Below, in pieces: positions 45,065 to 53,469 of a stretch of 64,000 nt of DNA. The DNA lies in assembly GCF_000758705.1 (NCBI RefSeq), contig NZ_CP009287.1, forward strand, positions 620,001-684,000, given 5' to 3'. The DNA is from Paenibacillus graminis (GTDB taxonomy: Bacteria; Bacillota; Bacilli; Paenibacillales; Paenibacillaceae). Position 1 is the stretch's first letter. Each line of letters begins with the position of its first letter. The translations under genes were made by a program, and so were the position numbers. A model generated the notes under the pieces. It searched no databases. It saw nothing but the letters and a program-made list of their open reading frames with translations, and was not told the DNA's origin.

Positions 45065-45253
45065 ATGAAAAAAAGGCAAACACCCTTGCTGGTAGCGGCT
45101 TCGATTCTGCTGATCATTGTCAGCAGCCTAATCAAACCGGAGAGCTCAGTGTGGCTGGGGGCGCTGCAGACGGTATTGCTTGGCGTTGGAATATTGGGCT
45201 GCTGCATGGCGTTCCTGAGATTCGCCAAAGGCGGCAAAGGCAAAAAGGGTTGA
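45065..45253 (+). CDS. Small two-helix membrane protein
   Basis: 62 residues: basic start (MKKRQTP), helix LLVAASILLIIVSSLI, helix LGALQTVLLGVGILGCCMAFL and a Gly/Lys tail (AKGGKGKKG). AAGGAG lies 11 bases before the ATG. A strong terminator follows, so it is a single-gene unit. Function unknown. Confidence 0.65.
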   Translation: MKKRQTPLLVAASILLIIVSSLIKPESSVWLGALQTVLLGVGILGCCMAFLRFAKGGKGKKG

Positions 45254-45265
45254 GAAAGGAATAGA

Positions 45266-45294
45266 AAGCCGCGGCAGGCTGCCGCGGCTTTTTT
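45266..45294 (+). terminator. Terminator after the small membrane protein
   Basis: AAGCCGCGGCA-GGC-TGCCGCGGCTT, 11-bp perfect stem, then TTTT. Confidence 0.9.
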
Positions 45295-45488
45295 GACGTA
45301 TCAGAAAGTATTGGGGGAGATTTTGTAGAGCCTACCGGATATGGGGAGGATTGCTGAGAGAATTACGAATGCCGCACAGTTCTCCTTTTTTGTTATCTAT
45401 CAACTATATTTAGGGTAATTTTGCCAATGAGAGAATATGACATTATAATAAATAAGTATATGCAATAAATTGTAAAGGGGAATATAAA

Positions 45489-48296
45489 TTGGGCCATCCT
45501 GTATACGGTAAAAAGGCGACACAGTCAAAAATTGCTGAAAAGATATCCAGCCCGCTCTGGGTGCTGATTATCGGTATTATTCTATTTCTCGTATGGACCC
45601 CATTTCAGGTGGGATTATTTAACGGTCTGCGTGCGGATTATGAGAAGCCGCTCTATATCTCAGTTATCATTTGCAGTCTGATGCTCATTGTCTGGGCAGG
45701 CATCTATTACAAAAAGTTTAAGCTGGAGGATCAGCGGGATCTGCTCGCACTGGCTGTGCTTCTGCTTCCGCTGACTTACTTCCTGTCGCTTTTTGTAGCT
45801 GCTTCACATTATATGGCAATCAATATGCTCCTTATTCAAAGTATGTATGCGGCATTATTTATTGTAGGCCTCTACCTTCTTCGACAAAAACAAGTGGATG
45901 CTCTCATACAAAACGTCATAATGACCGTAGCTTACCTAATTATTTGGTTTGGTCTGCTGAACTGGTTGGGTGCCTGGAATGTGGCCGGAGGAGCGGTCGG
46001 CTGGTTCTCCAATACTGTTGCCGGATCAGGGAAGTACCTGGATGCAGTAATGACTGACTCGAATGGTCTGCGTCTAACCTCGGTATTTCAGTATGCCAAT
46101 ACATATGCAGGCTTTCTGATGGCGTTCCTGTTCGTTGCCGTGTTTGCACTAATACGGTCTCCAAAATGGTATGGTACGGTCATTCACGGTTTTATGCTGG
46201 TGCCGGTTATCGTGTCGCTGCTACTGACCCTATCGCGGGGCGGCCTGGTCCTGCTGCCGGTAGTATTTGTTCTGCTGCTTCTCTTTCAAAAGCCTTCGCG
46301 GCAGATTCTGTGGATCATTCATCTCATTGTGGCTGCCCTTGCATCCCTGGCCGTGATCGGTAAGTTAACATCTATCGGCAAACGTCTGGCAGCGGTTCCT
46401 GATGCTTCTGCGGCAGTAGAGGGCTGGTCCTGGCTGCTTATTGCTTGTGCTGTAACCGCAGCTGTAAGCTGGGCCGTGCAACACTTTGCCGCTCCCCGGC
46501 TGGAGAAGCGCTTAGAGCACTGGTCTACCCGTAAGCTGGCTAATCTGTGGCTGCCCATCGGAGCAACAGCGGTGGTAGCTATTGCAGCGTGGCTCCTGAT
46601 TGGTACAAGCGCGCGGAGTATTCTGCCGGCTAATATTGAAACCCGCCTGGAGAACATTAACTTTGAGCAGCACAGTGTGCTGGAGCGGATCACTTTTTAC
46701 CGCGATGCTTTTAAGGTAGCGAAGGATTATCCGGTGCTTGGGGTAGGCGGGGGCGGATGGGCCGCCCTGTATGAGAAGTACCAGAACAACCCGTATGTCA
46801 GCCGTCAGGCGCACAACTTCTTTTTGCAGTATTTGATCGAGGTTGGAATATTGGGCTTTATCGTGTTCATGGGGTTTATCCTGTTCGTATTCTACAAATA
46901 TACCAAAGGATACATGAAGCGGGCGGGGACAGATGATTACGGTAACGGCTTCTTTTATCTGATTATTGCGCTTTCGATTCTGGTACACAGTATCCTGGAC
47001 TTTAATATGAGTTATGCTTTCATGGGAATCCTCGTATTCATCGCTCTTGGCGGAATGGCAGCTGCAATGGAGGCCAAACCTCTCGCCGCCGGATGGAATT
47101 CGTCTGTACTGCGTCTCGGTTATCTGGCCGTGGCCTGCGCGGCCGCGTTGGCAATCTTTATCGTTTCACTTCGCAGCATCAGTTCCACCAACGCATTCGC
47201 CGAAGCGAAGGCCATTGCTCAATACAGCACATCTTATGAAGAGATTAAGGCTCCGCTGATGAAGTCGCTGAAGATCCGGCCTTCACATCCCGAATCAGTG
47301 ATCCTGCTGGCGGTGCTTGATAATCAGGTGTACAGCCAGACCAAAAACGAGCAATTTGCCGCAGAATCCCTTTCGGTGCTGCAGCGTGGTCTAAAGGATG
47401 AGCCGAACAACAAGCAGATGCTGCAGCAGCAAATCGCTCTGTATGATCTGCAGGGCAAGAGCGAGAGCGCTTATGCCGTATACCGTGATAATCTGAACAA
47501 GTATATCTGGGATATTGACTGGTACGAGCCGCTGATTACCCGGGCATCTGGTTTGGGTGTCCAGGCTCTCCTCCAACAGGACAAGGCTAAGCAACAGGAG
47601 TACTTCCAGACCGCCCTTACCACTTACCAGGATGTTGTAGATGGTATTGCCTTCTTGAAGACATTGCCTTCCGGGCAGCTTCAGGGCCGGCCTTTCTCGG
47701 TTACGCCGCTGATTGCGCTGAGCGCGGGTAAGGTTAAGCAGATAACAGGGGATACAGAGACGGCCTTGAACTTCATCCAGACGGGCTTCACGGGCGGTTA
47801 CGCCGATCTGGCCGGCCGGGGCGATTTGTGGAGCGCTGGATGGTATAACGACTTAATCGTCCGGTCTAACGAGTTGGGACAACCCATTTATACAGAGTGG
47901 CTGAATCTGTTAAACACCCCGGGCTCTGACAGCACAGTCGTCGATCAGGTCGCTGCCAATGCAAAGGCGAACTTCAATACGGGAATTGAGGCGTATAGCC
48001 AAGTTGTGAGAGAAGCAAACAATCAGACAACTGCTTTTTCTTCCACCGCAACCTTAGCACTTGGTAAAATGCAGTACCTCACCGGAAATGTCCAGGCCGC
48101 AGTTGCTGCGTTGAAGGGCGGACTTGGCGAAAATTATTCGGATGCGGTTAACCGGGAGATGGCCCGCTGGTATTTAGCCGGGTTAAAAAAGCTGAACAGC
48201 TCTGAGGATCAGGATGTGTATAATAAGCTAATTGCCGCCGATGCCCAAGAGGCGGGTATGATCGAGCAAATTGCCGGAATGAAGCCATTATCATAA
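45489..48296 (+). CDS. O-antigen ligase-family membrane protein with C-terminal TPR region
   Basis: A 935-residue protein. The first ~570 residues hold about 13 helices with the Wzy_C/O-antigen ligase signature near residue 430 (GVGGGGWAALYEKYQNNPYV then RQAHNFFLQYLIEVGILGF). The last ~330 residues are soluble and repetitive, TPR-like (LSVLQRGLKDEPNNKQMLQQ). TTG start after AAAGGGG. Relatives join glycan or teichoic polymers to acceptors at the outer membrane face, but no glycan genes lie nearby. Confidence 0.85.
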   Translation: MGHPVYGKKATQSKIAEKISSPLWVLIIGIILFLVWTPFQVGLFNGLRADYEKPLYISVIICSLMLIVWAGIYYKKFKLEDQRDLLALAVLLLPLTYFLSLFVAASHYMAINMLLIQSMYAALFIVGLYLLRQKQVDALIQNVIMTVAYLIIWFGLLNWLGAWNVAGGAVGWFSNTVAGSGKYLDAVMTDSNGLRLTSVFQYANTYAGFLMAFLFVAVFALIRSPKWYGTVIHGFMLVPVIVSLLLTLSRGGLVLLPVVFVLLLLFQKPSRQILWIIHLIVAALASLAVIGKLTSIGKRLAAVPDASAAVEGWSWLLIACAVTAAVSWAVQHFAAPRLEKRLEHWSTRKLANLWLPIGATAVVAIAAWLLIGTSARSILPANIETRLENINFEQHSVLERITFYRDAFKVAKDYPVLGVGGGGWAALYEKYQNNPYVSRQAHNFFLQYLIEVGILGFIVFMGFILFVFYKYTKGYMKRAGTDDYGNGFFYLIIALSILVHSILDFNMSYAFMGILVFIALGGMAAAMEAKPLAAGWNSSVLRLGYLAVACAAALAIFIVSLRSISSTNAFAEAKAIAQYSTSYEEIKAPLMKSLKIRPSHPESVILLAVLDNQVYSQTKNEQFAAESLSVLQRGLKDEPNNKQMLQQQIALYDLQGKSESAYAVYRDNLNKYIWDIDWYEPLITRASGLGVQALLQQDKAKQQEYFQTALTTYQDVVDGIAFLKTLPSGQLQGRPFSVTPLIALSAGKVKQITGDTETALNFIQTGFTGGYADLAGRGDLWSAGWYNDLIVRSNELGQPIYTEWLNLLNTPGSDSTVVDQVAANAKANFNTGIEAYSQVVREANNQTTAFSSTATLALGKMQYLTGNVQAAVAALKGGLGENYSDAVNREMARWYLAGLKKLNSSEDQDVYNKLIAADAQEAGMIEQIAGMKPLS

Positions 48297-48319
48297 GGGA
48301 CAGTCTGTCAAAAGCCGCA

Positions 48320-48344
48320 CCAGTTTATCCAACGGATAAACTGG
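48320..48344. terminator. Hairpin between the ligase and the convergent sigma-like gene
   Basis: CCAGTTTATCC-AAC-GGATAAACTGG, perfect 11-bp stem covering the stop codon of the minus-strand gene. No T run, so termination is uncertain. Confidence 0.45.
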
Positions 48345-48777
48345 CTGTTGGCGTTTCGGCTTCATGTGCAGCCAGTTGCTCGCGCATCTGCCGGATCTGT
48401 GCCTTGAGCTCAGGCAGGTTCATCCTGAGGATTAGACTGATGTCCGTAAGGGACAGGCGCAGGCCATACCGGAGCGCATGCACAAGCTGGTCCTCCCAGG
48501 ACAGGCAGGCCGAAATACGGGACTTGCGGCCTTGGGCAATCCGGGAGCAACAGCGGATGCATTCACGGTAGGCCTGGAGGGAGAAGCTCTGCGCGTCACA
48601 GCCTGTACGCAGATACGGCTCATAAAGCTCCGTGAAGCTCTTCACCGCAGCCTCCTCTGCTTCGGCCCCCTGCCCGAGCAGCAGCCTGCTGAGCATGTAG
48701 ATATTCCCGCTGTACTTCTCAATATACTCGGCAAATCCGGCTGTTGAAGCCGACGTGCGTGATAAGGGATCGGGCAT
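48325..48777 (-). CDS. Sigma-factor-like protein, second gene of the riboswitch operon
   Basis: 150 residues from an ATG after AAAGGACTGTGAG. The layout resembles an ECF sigma factor: FAEYIEKYSGNIYMLSRLLLG then AEEAAVKSFTELYEPYL (region 2-like) and a C-terminal LRLSLTDISLILRMNLPELK (region 4-like HTH). The core is short and several consensus residues are absent, so it may be a degenerate sigma or another helical regulator. It starts 28 bases after the 170-residue gene. Confidence 0.5.
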   Translation of the reverse strand: MPDPLSRTSASTAGFAEYIEKYSGNIYMLSRLLLGQGAEAEEAAVKSFTELYEPYLRTGCDAQSFSLQAYRECIRCCSRIAQGRKSRISACLSWEDQLVHALRYGLRLSLTDISLILRMNLPELKAQIRQMREQLAAHEAETPTASLSVG

Positions 48778-48805
48778 GTTCTCACAGTCCTTTCTGAATA
48801 AGAAA

Positions 48806-49318
48806 CTATAGAATAGAATAATAAGCGATAGATTTGTTAATGAGTTCTGCCGGATCCGGCTCTGGCCAGGCCTGCTGGAGCTGCAGTGTTCGTGAGGGTC
48901 TATAGTACATTCTTCCCGCACTTGATTTACCGCCGGCAGCCAGCACGGAGTGGTAATAAGAGTAGTCTGTCTGAACCTGCGTATCAATAAATTTCCCTTG
49001 AAGCTTTGCTTTTAGATGCAGCAGTGCATTCGATACCAGATTCCGCTGAGACTGCTCCCACCGGGGACCTAAGCGGTCTACAATTTGTATCGCCTCCTCA
49101 AGGCGGCAGCGGCGGATACTGCGCAGGAAGCTGCTCCATTGGATCAGGTCAACCCGCTTCTCTTCCCATAGCAGTCCCTGTGACCAGCTATGCCCTGCCG
49201 GGCAGGTCAGCTTCAGGAGGCCGTAACGGCAATTTCCGGCCTGATCCGGCCCGGGGCTTACTGGCCAGGGAGCATCGAATACCCATATTTCTATACGCAA
49301 CAACCGGCGTGACTCCAT
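48806..49318 (-). CDS. Hypothetical protein, first gene behind the c-di-AMP riboswitch
   Basis: 170 residues, no signal peptide or membrane helix. The N terminus is MESRRLLRIEIWVFDAPWPV; it has a helical middle (LRSIRRCRLEEAIQIVDRLG, SNALLHLKAKLQGKF). GGAGGAAGTGAG gives a strong ribosome site. No family is recognised. Its place just after a ydaO-type riboswitch and terminator predicts expression when c-di-AMP is low. Confidence 0.65.
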   Translation of the reverse strand: MESRRLLRIEIWVFDAPWPVSPGPDQAGNCRYGLLKLTCPAGHSWSQGLLWEEKRVDLIQWSSFLRSIRRCRLEEAIQIVDRLGPRWEQSQRNLVSNALLHLKAKLQGKFIDTQVQTDYSYYHSVLAAGGKSSAGRMYYRPSRTLQLQQAWPEPDPAELINKSIAYYSIL

Positions 49319-49351
49319 TGCTCACTTCCTCCTTCTCCTTGATCTCCACAC

Positions 49352-49388
49352 AAAAAGCCGCAGGCAGAGGAGGACCTCTGCTGCGGCT
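49352..49388 (-). terminator. Attenuator terminator of the c-di-AMP riboswitch
   Basis: On the minus strand AGCCGCAGCAGAGG pairs across a four-base loop with CCTCTG-C-CTGCGGCT (one bulge), then TTTTT. It lies between the riboswitch and the first gene. Confidence 0.8.
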
Positions 49389-49449
49389 CTGGTAACAGGC
49401 TGAAATAAACCTGGCGCAAAAGCGTGGCGGATCAAGTTCTCTCTCTATA

Positions 49450-49600
49450 CGCTTACGGAGTTAGCTGTCGGATTCGGGCGGTGAGAGTCGCCCTGCCTAG
49501 TGAGACTGCATGGGTGCAGTCCCCTTCGGATTCACCCCAAGTAGGCTTGTGGCCTGGTGGTTCCCCCGTTTCCCGCGTGGCGGGAATTCAGCGTTGATTG
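49450..49600 (-). ncRNA. ydaO/yuaA-type cyclic di-AMP riboswitch
   Basis: The minus strand contains the ordered ydaO signatures: CGGGGGAACCACCAGG, TTGGGGTGAATCCGAAGGGG, GGGCGACTCTCACCGCCCGA, ATCCGACAGCTAACTCCGTAAGCG (quoted in parts). These match the conserved GGGUGAAUCC, CCCGAAUCCGUCAGCUAAC and GUAAGCG parts of the motif. Ligand binding normally turns the gene off through a downstream terminator, which is present at 49352. Confidence 0.9.
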
Positions 49601-49625
49601 GTTTTCATGAATAAGTTCAAATCGA

Positions 49626-49655
49626 ATCATACTCTTTCATGCGGTTCTTTGTAAA
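49626..49655 (-). promoter_or_regulatory. Promoter of the riboswitch operon
   Basis: On the minus strand TTTACA, an 18-base spacer, TATGAT, about 25 bases upstream of the riboswitch. From 49656 to 49990 no gene is seen. Confidence 0.6.
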
Positions 49656-49995
49656 AAAGAAAAAGGGAAATGCGGCGTAAATTAACGTTGAAATCCCGGA
49701 ATTCGCAGGAAATAAACGGATAAAACCATATATGTTGCCGTTTATCGGCCAATTATCTCATTCGCACGCCGGTTTTTATTTTTTATGAAAAAAGGGGCTT
49801 GGAAGCGTTGAGCCTCGGCAAAAAGACCGGATTTTCAAAGTTCAGCCGGGTTTCTGTGAAGCGGTCCAAAGACGAGTAATCCGGAGCAATAGAGAGTCAG
49901 AAGGCAAAGTAAGCGCTACATGAAGCAAAACCGGCGGTCGCCAGCATTATTTTGGCAATTGCGGCATTTAATCAAGTGCAGGTTTCATCGGCAGC

Positions 49996-50034
49996 AAAAA
50001 AGGGGATTCAGGCCCAAATCATTCCTGAATCCCC
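49996..50034 (-). terminator. Terminator of the ytxJ-glutaredoxin operon
   Basis: GGGGATTCAGG (50002-50012) pairs with CCTGAATCCCC (50024-50034); on the minus strand TTTTTT follows. Confidence 0.8.
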
Positions 50035-50119
50035 CGAAAGGACCTGAATCAGCTTCCATGGAAAAGCCCCGCCGGTCTTCTTTACGCCAGCTCTGCTGGC
50101 CCAAAGAAGCTCCGGCGCA

Positions 50120-50362
50120 TTACCGGGCTGCTGCTGAAATAAGCTCCTTAAGCTCAGGCAGATTGAAGCCTTTGACGGCATGAGCTCCCGATACTGTAAC
50201 GGGAACACCCATGAAACCGAGCTTCTCCACCTCTTCCTGATAAGCCGTGCTGGTCATAACATCTCTTACTTCAAAAGGAACGCCCTGTTCCTTCATCAGT
50301 TGCTTCACTTGGTTGCAGTCACTGCAGTTTGCGGTTGAATAGATAATGACAGGTTGGCTCAT
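50120..50362 (-). CDS. Glutaredoxin-family protein
   Basis: An 80-residue thioredoxin-fold protein with the redox motif CSDC (STANCSDCNQVKQLMKEQGV) and the cis-Pro loop GVPVTV. It probably reduces disulfides or bacillithiol mixed disulfides. Its ATG overlaps the TGA of ytxJ (ATGA), so the two are coupled. Confidence 0.88.
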   Translation of the reverse strand: MSQPVIIYSTANCSDCNQVKQLMKEQGVPFEVRDVMTSTAYQEEVEKLGFMGVPVTVSGAHAVKGFNLPELKELISAAAR

Positions 50363-50685
50363 AGGTTCACAGCTTCCTGAATGGCATCCCGGGTGATCTT
50401 CCAATGGGAAGTGTTCCAGCGGACCTCGCCGTCTTCGAGCAGGAAAATTTGCGGAGACTCATGTTTGATGCCGAAGTCCTCGGCGATCTGGTTGGAGACT
50501 GGACGGTCTTCAATCACATGGACCACGGCTGCAGGGGTGCCGGAGCTTTGGACATAGGCCCGGAATTCTTCATTGGCCTTGGCGCTGATCGGGCAGGTGG
50601 TGCTGTGCTTGAACAGCAGCTTTTTACCGGGCTGTGCAATGTATTGATGCAATTCGTCGACACTGTGAATTTGTGCTATGGACAT
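50359..50685 (-). CDS. ytxJ: Bacillithiol system redox-active protein YtxJ (BrxC)
   Basis: A 108-residue monothiol thioredoxin-fold protein. HSTTCPISAKANEEF has the TCPxS motif of YtxJ/BrxC, a bacilliredoxin-type protein that removes bacillithiol from proteins. GGAGGG precedes the ATG. It heads a two-gene operon with the glutaredoxin. Its presence implies that the organism makes bacillithiol. Confidence 0.9.
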   Translation of the reverse strand: MSIAQIHSVDELHQYIAQPGKKLLFKHSTTCPISAKANEEFRAYVQSSGTPAAVVHVIEDRPVSNQIAEDFGIKHESPQIFLLEDGEVRWNTSHWKITRDAIQEAVNL

Positions 50686-50910
50686 TGGAATCCCTCCTGA
50701 GATTTTTAGTTTGCTAACAATTCGGTTGTTAACAATGATATTTCTGATTGTAACATAGTTAAAAATTAAGTCAAAAGAAAGAATCCGCCGTGCTGCCGAT
50801 CCGGACAGTCCAGTGCAGGACGTTGAAAAAAGCCAAGTGCCATGCTAATGTGTATGGGATGATAGCGGTAACAAGTGTATGATTCTTAAGTTGAAGGAGT
50901 GTCCAAATTC

Positions 50911-51633
50911 ATGAAAAGGGTCGCTTGTGTTACTGGTGCTGACCGGGGACTTGGATTTTTCCTTGTGCGCTGGCTTTTGGAGAATAAATATAAGGTGTTC
51001 GCCGGGCAGTACCTTGAGGAATCTCACGCCCTGGAAGCGCTGCAGGCACAATATCAGGACCATTTGAATCTGATTCCGCTGGATATCGGCAGCAGCGAAA
51101 GCGTAAAGCGTGCAGCACGCAGCATTGCCGGATGCACGGGTCATCTGGATCTGATTATCAACAATGCCGGAGTGATTGACCGGGCGGACGATGCCACCAT
51201 ACTGGTGGATATGGATGACACGGCGATGGCGCACATTTATAATGTCAATACGCTTGGTTCCCTGCGGGTCAGCAATGCTCTGATGGGCCTTCTGCTGCAG
51301 GGGAAACAAAAGTTAATTGTGAACATATCCTCTGAAGCCGGCAGTATCAGCCGTAACCAGCGGATTAACATGTACGGTTATTGTATGTCTAAGGCAGCGC
51401 TTAATATGCAGTCTTCCCTGATGCATAATCATCTGCGGGTGATGGGGGGCCAGGTCATGGTCTTCCATCCTGGCTGGCTGCAGTCCTATATGAGCGGCGA
51501 GAAAAATGAGGCAGCGCCTATACCGCCTGAAGAATCCGCGAGCAAAATTATGAGTATTGTGGAGGATCACAAGGCACATATGGGGAAGGAGCCGGTTTTT
51601 CTTGATTTTCAAGGGGAACCATGGCCCTGGTAG
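50911..51633 (+). CDS. SDR-family oxidoreductase
   Basis: A 240-residue classical short-chain dehydrogenase: cofactor motif TGADRGLGFFLV, NNAGVIDRADD, the catalytic Ser in NISSEAGSI and YGYCMSK with the Tyr-Lys pair. GAAGGAG precedes the ATG at 50911. It is 27 bases upstream of the ThuA-like gene, so the two probably act in one sugar or metabolite pathway. Substrate unknown. Confidence 0.9.
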   Translation: MKRVACVTGADRGLGFFLVRWLLENKYKVFAGQYLEESHALEALQAQYQDHLNLIPLDIGSSESVKRAARSIAGCTGHLDLIINNAGVIDRADDATILVDMDDTAMAHIYNVNTLGSLRVSNALMGLLLQGKQKLIVNISSEAGSISRNQRINMYGYCMSKAALNMQSSLMHNHLRVMGGQVMVFHPGWLQSYMSGEKNEAAPIPPEESASKIMSIVEDHKAHMGKEPVFLDFQGEPWPW

Positions 51634-51660
51634 TACAATTTTTCCGGAAGAAAGGTGTGA

Positions 51661-52302
51661 ATGGAAATGGGAGAGTTCAAGGCACTTGCGCTTGGAAGCT
51701 ATACGGAGGTGAAGTATCATCCGTTTGCCGGTGTGGACCGCGTATTTGAGGAGCTGTTGGCCGGAGAACTGCAGGTGAAATCCACCGAAGATTACCGTCT
51801 GCTGAGTAAGGACAGCTTATCGGACTACAAGCTTGTGATAGCGTATACAGAATTTTCGGATCACAAAATAGCTCCTGAACAAAGCGGCAGTCTGCTCTCT
51901 TACGTGGCAAGCGGCGGCGGACTGCTGGTGGTGCATAATGGAATCTCGCTGCAGCGGAACCAGGAGCTGGGTGTGATGCTAGGAGCCCGCTTTACCCACC
52001 ATCCGGCGTACACTTCGCTTCACATGACGGTCTCCGCAGCCGGGCATCCCATTATGGAGGGCATCACTGACTTTGTGATCGAGGACGAGCCGTATTATTT
52101 TGACATGCAGCCGCATTTTGAAACGACAATACTGGCAGAGTATCTGCATGGGGGTGCGATGCGGGCGGCAGCCTGGTGTCATGCATTCGGTCAAGGGCGT
52201 GTTGTATATCTCATGCCAGGCCACCATCTTCCTTCCTTTTCGGTCGGACCCTTCCGGCAGATGATTAGGAGAGGCGGTCTATGGGCAGCAGGACTGCTGT
52301 AG
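51661..52302 (+). CDS. ThuA-like domain protein
   Basis: A 213-residue protein with the class I glutamine amidotransferase-like fold of ThuA (trehalose utilisation). SYVASGGGLLVVHNGI and FTHHPAYTSLHMTV then HPIMEGITDFVIEDEPYYF are typical. ThuA proteins help oxidise disaccharides to 3-keto forms together with dehydrogenases, in line with the SDR upstream. The link to trehalose here is inference. Confidence 0.85.
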   Translation: MEMGEFKALALGSYTEVKYHPFAGVDRVFEELLAGELQVKSTEDYRLLSKDSLSDYKLVIAYTEFSDHKIAPEQSGSLLSYVASGGGLLVVHNGISLQRNQELGVMLGARFTHHPAYTSLHMTVSAAGHPIMEGITDFVIEDEPYYFDMQPHFETTILAEYLHGGAMRAAAWCHAFGQGRVVYLMPGHHLPSFSVGPFRQMIRRGGLWAAGLL

Positions 52303-52426
52303 CTCTTGCCCATGCGGCGAAGTGCATAACATAAGCAGAATTGTGAAGAATCCGGATGAAGCCTTAGGCTGCAGCCGGATTCTTGCTTTTGCAGCCGCTG
52401 CGCGCAAAAAGATGAATAAAAAAGTC

Positions 52427-52458
52427 TTGACCCTGACACTGGTGTCAGGGTTTATACT
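52427..52458 (+). promoter_or_regulatory. MerR-type promoter with palindromic operator in the spacer
   Basis: TTGACC, a 20-base spacer and TATACT. The spacer holds arms ACCCTGACAC and GTGTCAGGGT around a TG centre (52430-52451). The overlong spacer filled with a palindrome is the signature of MerR-activated promoters. The regulated gene is the MerR gene itself plus the thioredoxin. Confidence 0.8.
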
Positions 52459-52499
52459 ATGATCAGACCATTTCTCATGAACCCCGGGGAGAACATGCC

Positions 52500-52862
52500 A
52501 TGAAAATAGGTGAGCTTGCAGAACGGACGGGTGTTAGCATCCGGTCACTGCGATATTATGAGCGTCAGGGTCTGATTACCCCGCTCCGTAAGGCCAATGG
52601 ATACCGCGAGTATTCGCCGCTTGCCGTGGAGACGGTGGAGACGATCAAGCTGTATTTGAATCTGGGTTTATCGACGGAGGAAATCGCCGGTTTTTTAAAT
52701 TGTGTACTGATGAAAAAAGAGGCCTTTTGTGCGGAAGTAATGCCGCTGTACCGCAGCAAGCTGGAGGATATTGAACGCCAGCTGCTGCAGCTGAACCAGA
52801 TCAAGTCAAATCTGGAGGAGAGGATTGCTTCCATTCAGCAGGAGCAGAAGGAATCAGAATGA
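52500..52862 (+). CDS. MerR-family transcriptional regulator
   Basis: A 120-residue regulator: HTH MKIGELAERTGVSIRSLRYYERQGLI, wing with REYSPLAVETV, and a dimerising C-terminal coil (IERQLLQLNQIKSNLEERIA). Two Cys (FLNCVLMKKEAFCAEV) between HTH and coil could sense thiol oxidation or metal. It sits right after a MerR-type promoter and 38 bases before a thioredoxin gene. Confidence 0.92.
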   Translation: MKIGELAERTGVSIRSLRYYERQGLITPLRKANGYREYSPLAVETVETIKLYLNLGLSTEEIAGFLNCVLMKKEAFCAEVMPLYRSKLEDIERQLLQLNQIKSNLEERIASIQQEQKESE

Positions 52863-52900
52863 CCTGAAACGATACAGAATAGGTGGAGGAGGAATTAACG

Positions 52901-53236
52901 ATGGCTGTTGTAAATACGGAACATGCCGATACGCTGCGGATGCGGCTGCGCGAAGGAGGGACTGTACTGGTAGATTACGGCGCGCCTTGGTGCCCGCCTT
53001 GCCAGACGCTTCTGCCGGTCCTGGAGGAGCTGGATGAGGAGTATGGCAGCAATGTCACGATTCTTAAAGTGAATTGTGATGTTCTGCCGGAGCTGGCTGC
53101 AGAAGCAGGAGTCATGGGCCTGCCTACCGTGATTGTATACAACGGGGGACAGCCTATGGAAAAGCTGGTAGGCCTGCGGCCGAAATCAGCCTATCAGGGT
53201 GTGCTGGACCGCTTTGCCGCCGTGAACAGCCGGTAA
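52901..53236 (+). CDS. Thioredoxin-family protein with WCPPC active site
   Basis: A 111-residue thioredoxin fold: active site APWCPPCQTLLP near residue 29 (WCPPC instead of WCGPC), cis-Pro loop MGLPTVIVYNGG. The CPPC form changes the redox potential and suggests an oxidase or specialised reductase role. GGAGGAGG fixes the ATG at 52901. Controlled with its MerR neighbour. Cytoplasmic, as no signal peptide is present. Confidence 0.92.
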   Translation: MAVVNTEHADTLRMRLREGGTVLVDYGAPWCPPCQTLLPVLEELDEEYGSNVTILKVNCDVLPELAAEAGVMGLPTVIVYNGGQPMEKLVGLRPKSAYQGVLDRFAAVNSR

Positions 53237-53340
53237 AGACAGCAACCCTGGCGGCACCTGGCGGAGCATAAACAACGTCAAAAGTGCCGTTGTTTTGAAG
53301 GGAATTAGGGTGAGGATCATCACTTCTGGCGTAATGACAA

Positions 53341-53380
53341 AAAAAGGAGGAAGCCGCCTGGTGCTGGCTTCCTCCTTTTT
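53341..53380. terminator. Bidirectional terminator after the thioredoxin gene
   Basis: AAAAAGGAGGAAGCC (53341-53355) pairs with its exact reverse complement at 53366-53380, a 15-bp stem with A5 and T5 tails. Confidence 0.9.
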
Positions 53381-53469
53381 CTGCATAAAATAGGGACCAA
53401 ACTAAAAAAGTGAGCAATGGAAGTCCAAGCATTTCCGGCAGTTACGAGTTGGCCCGAAATGAAAAAATC

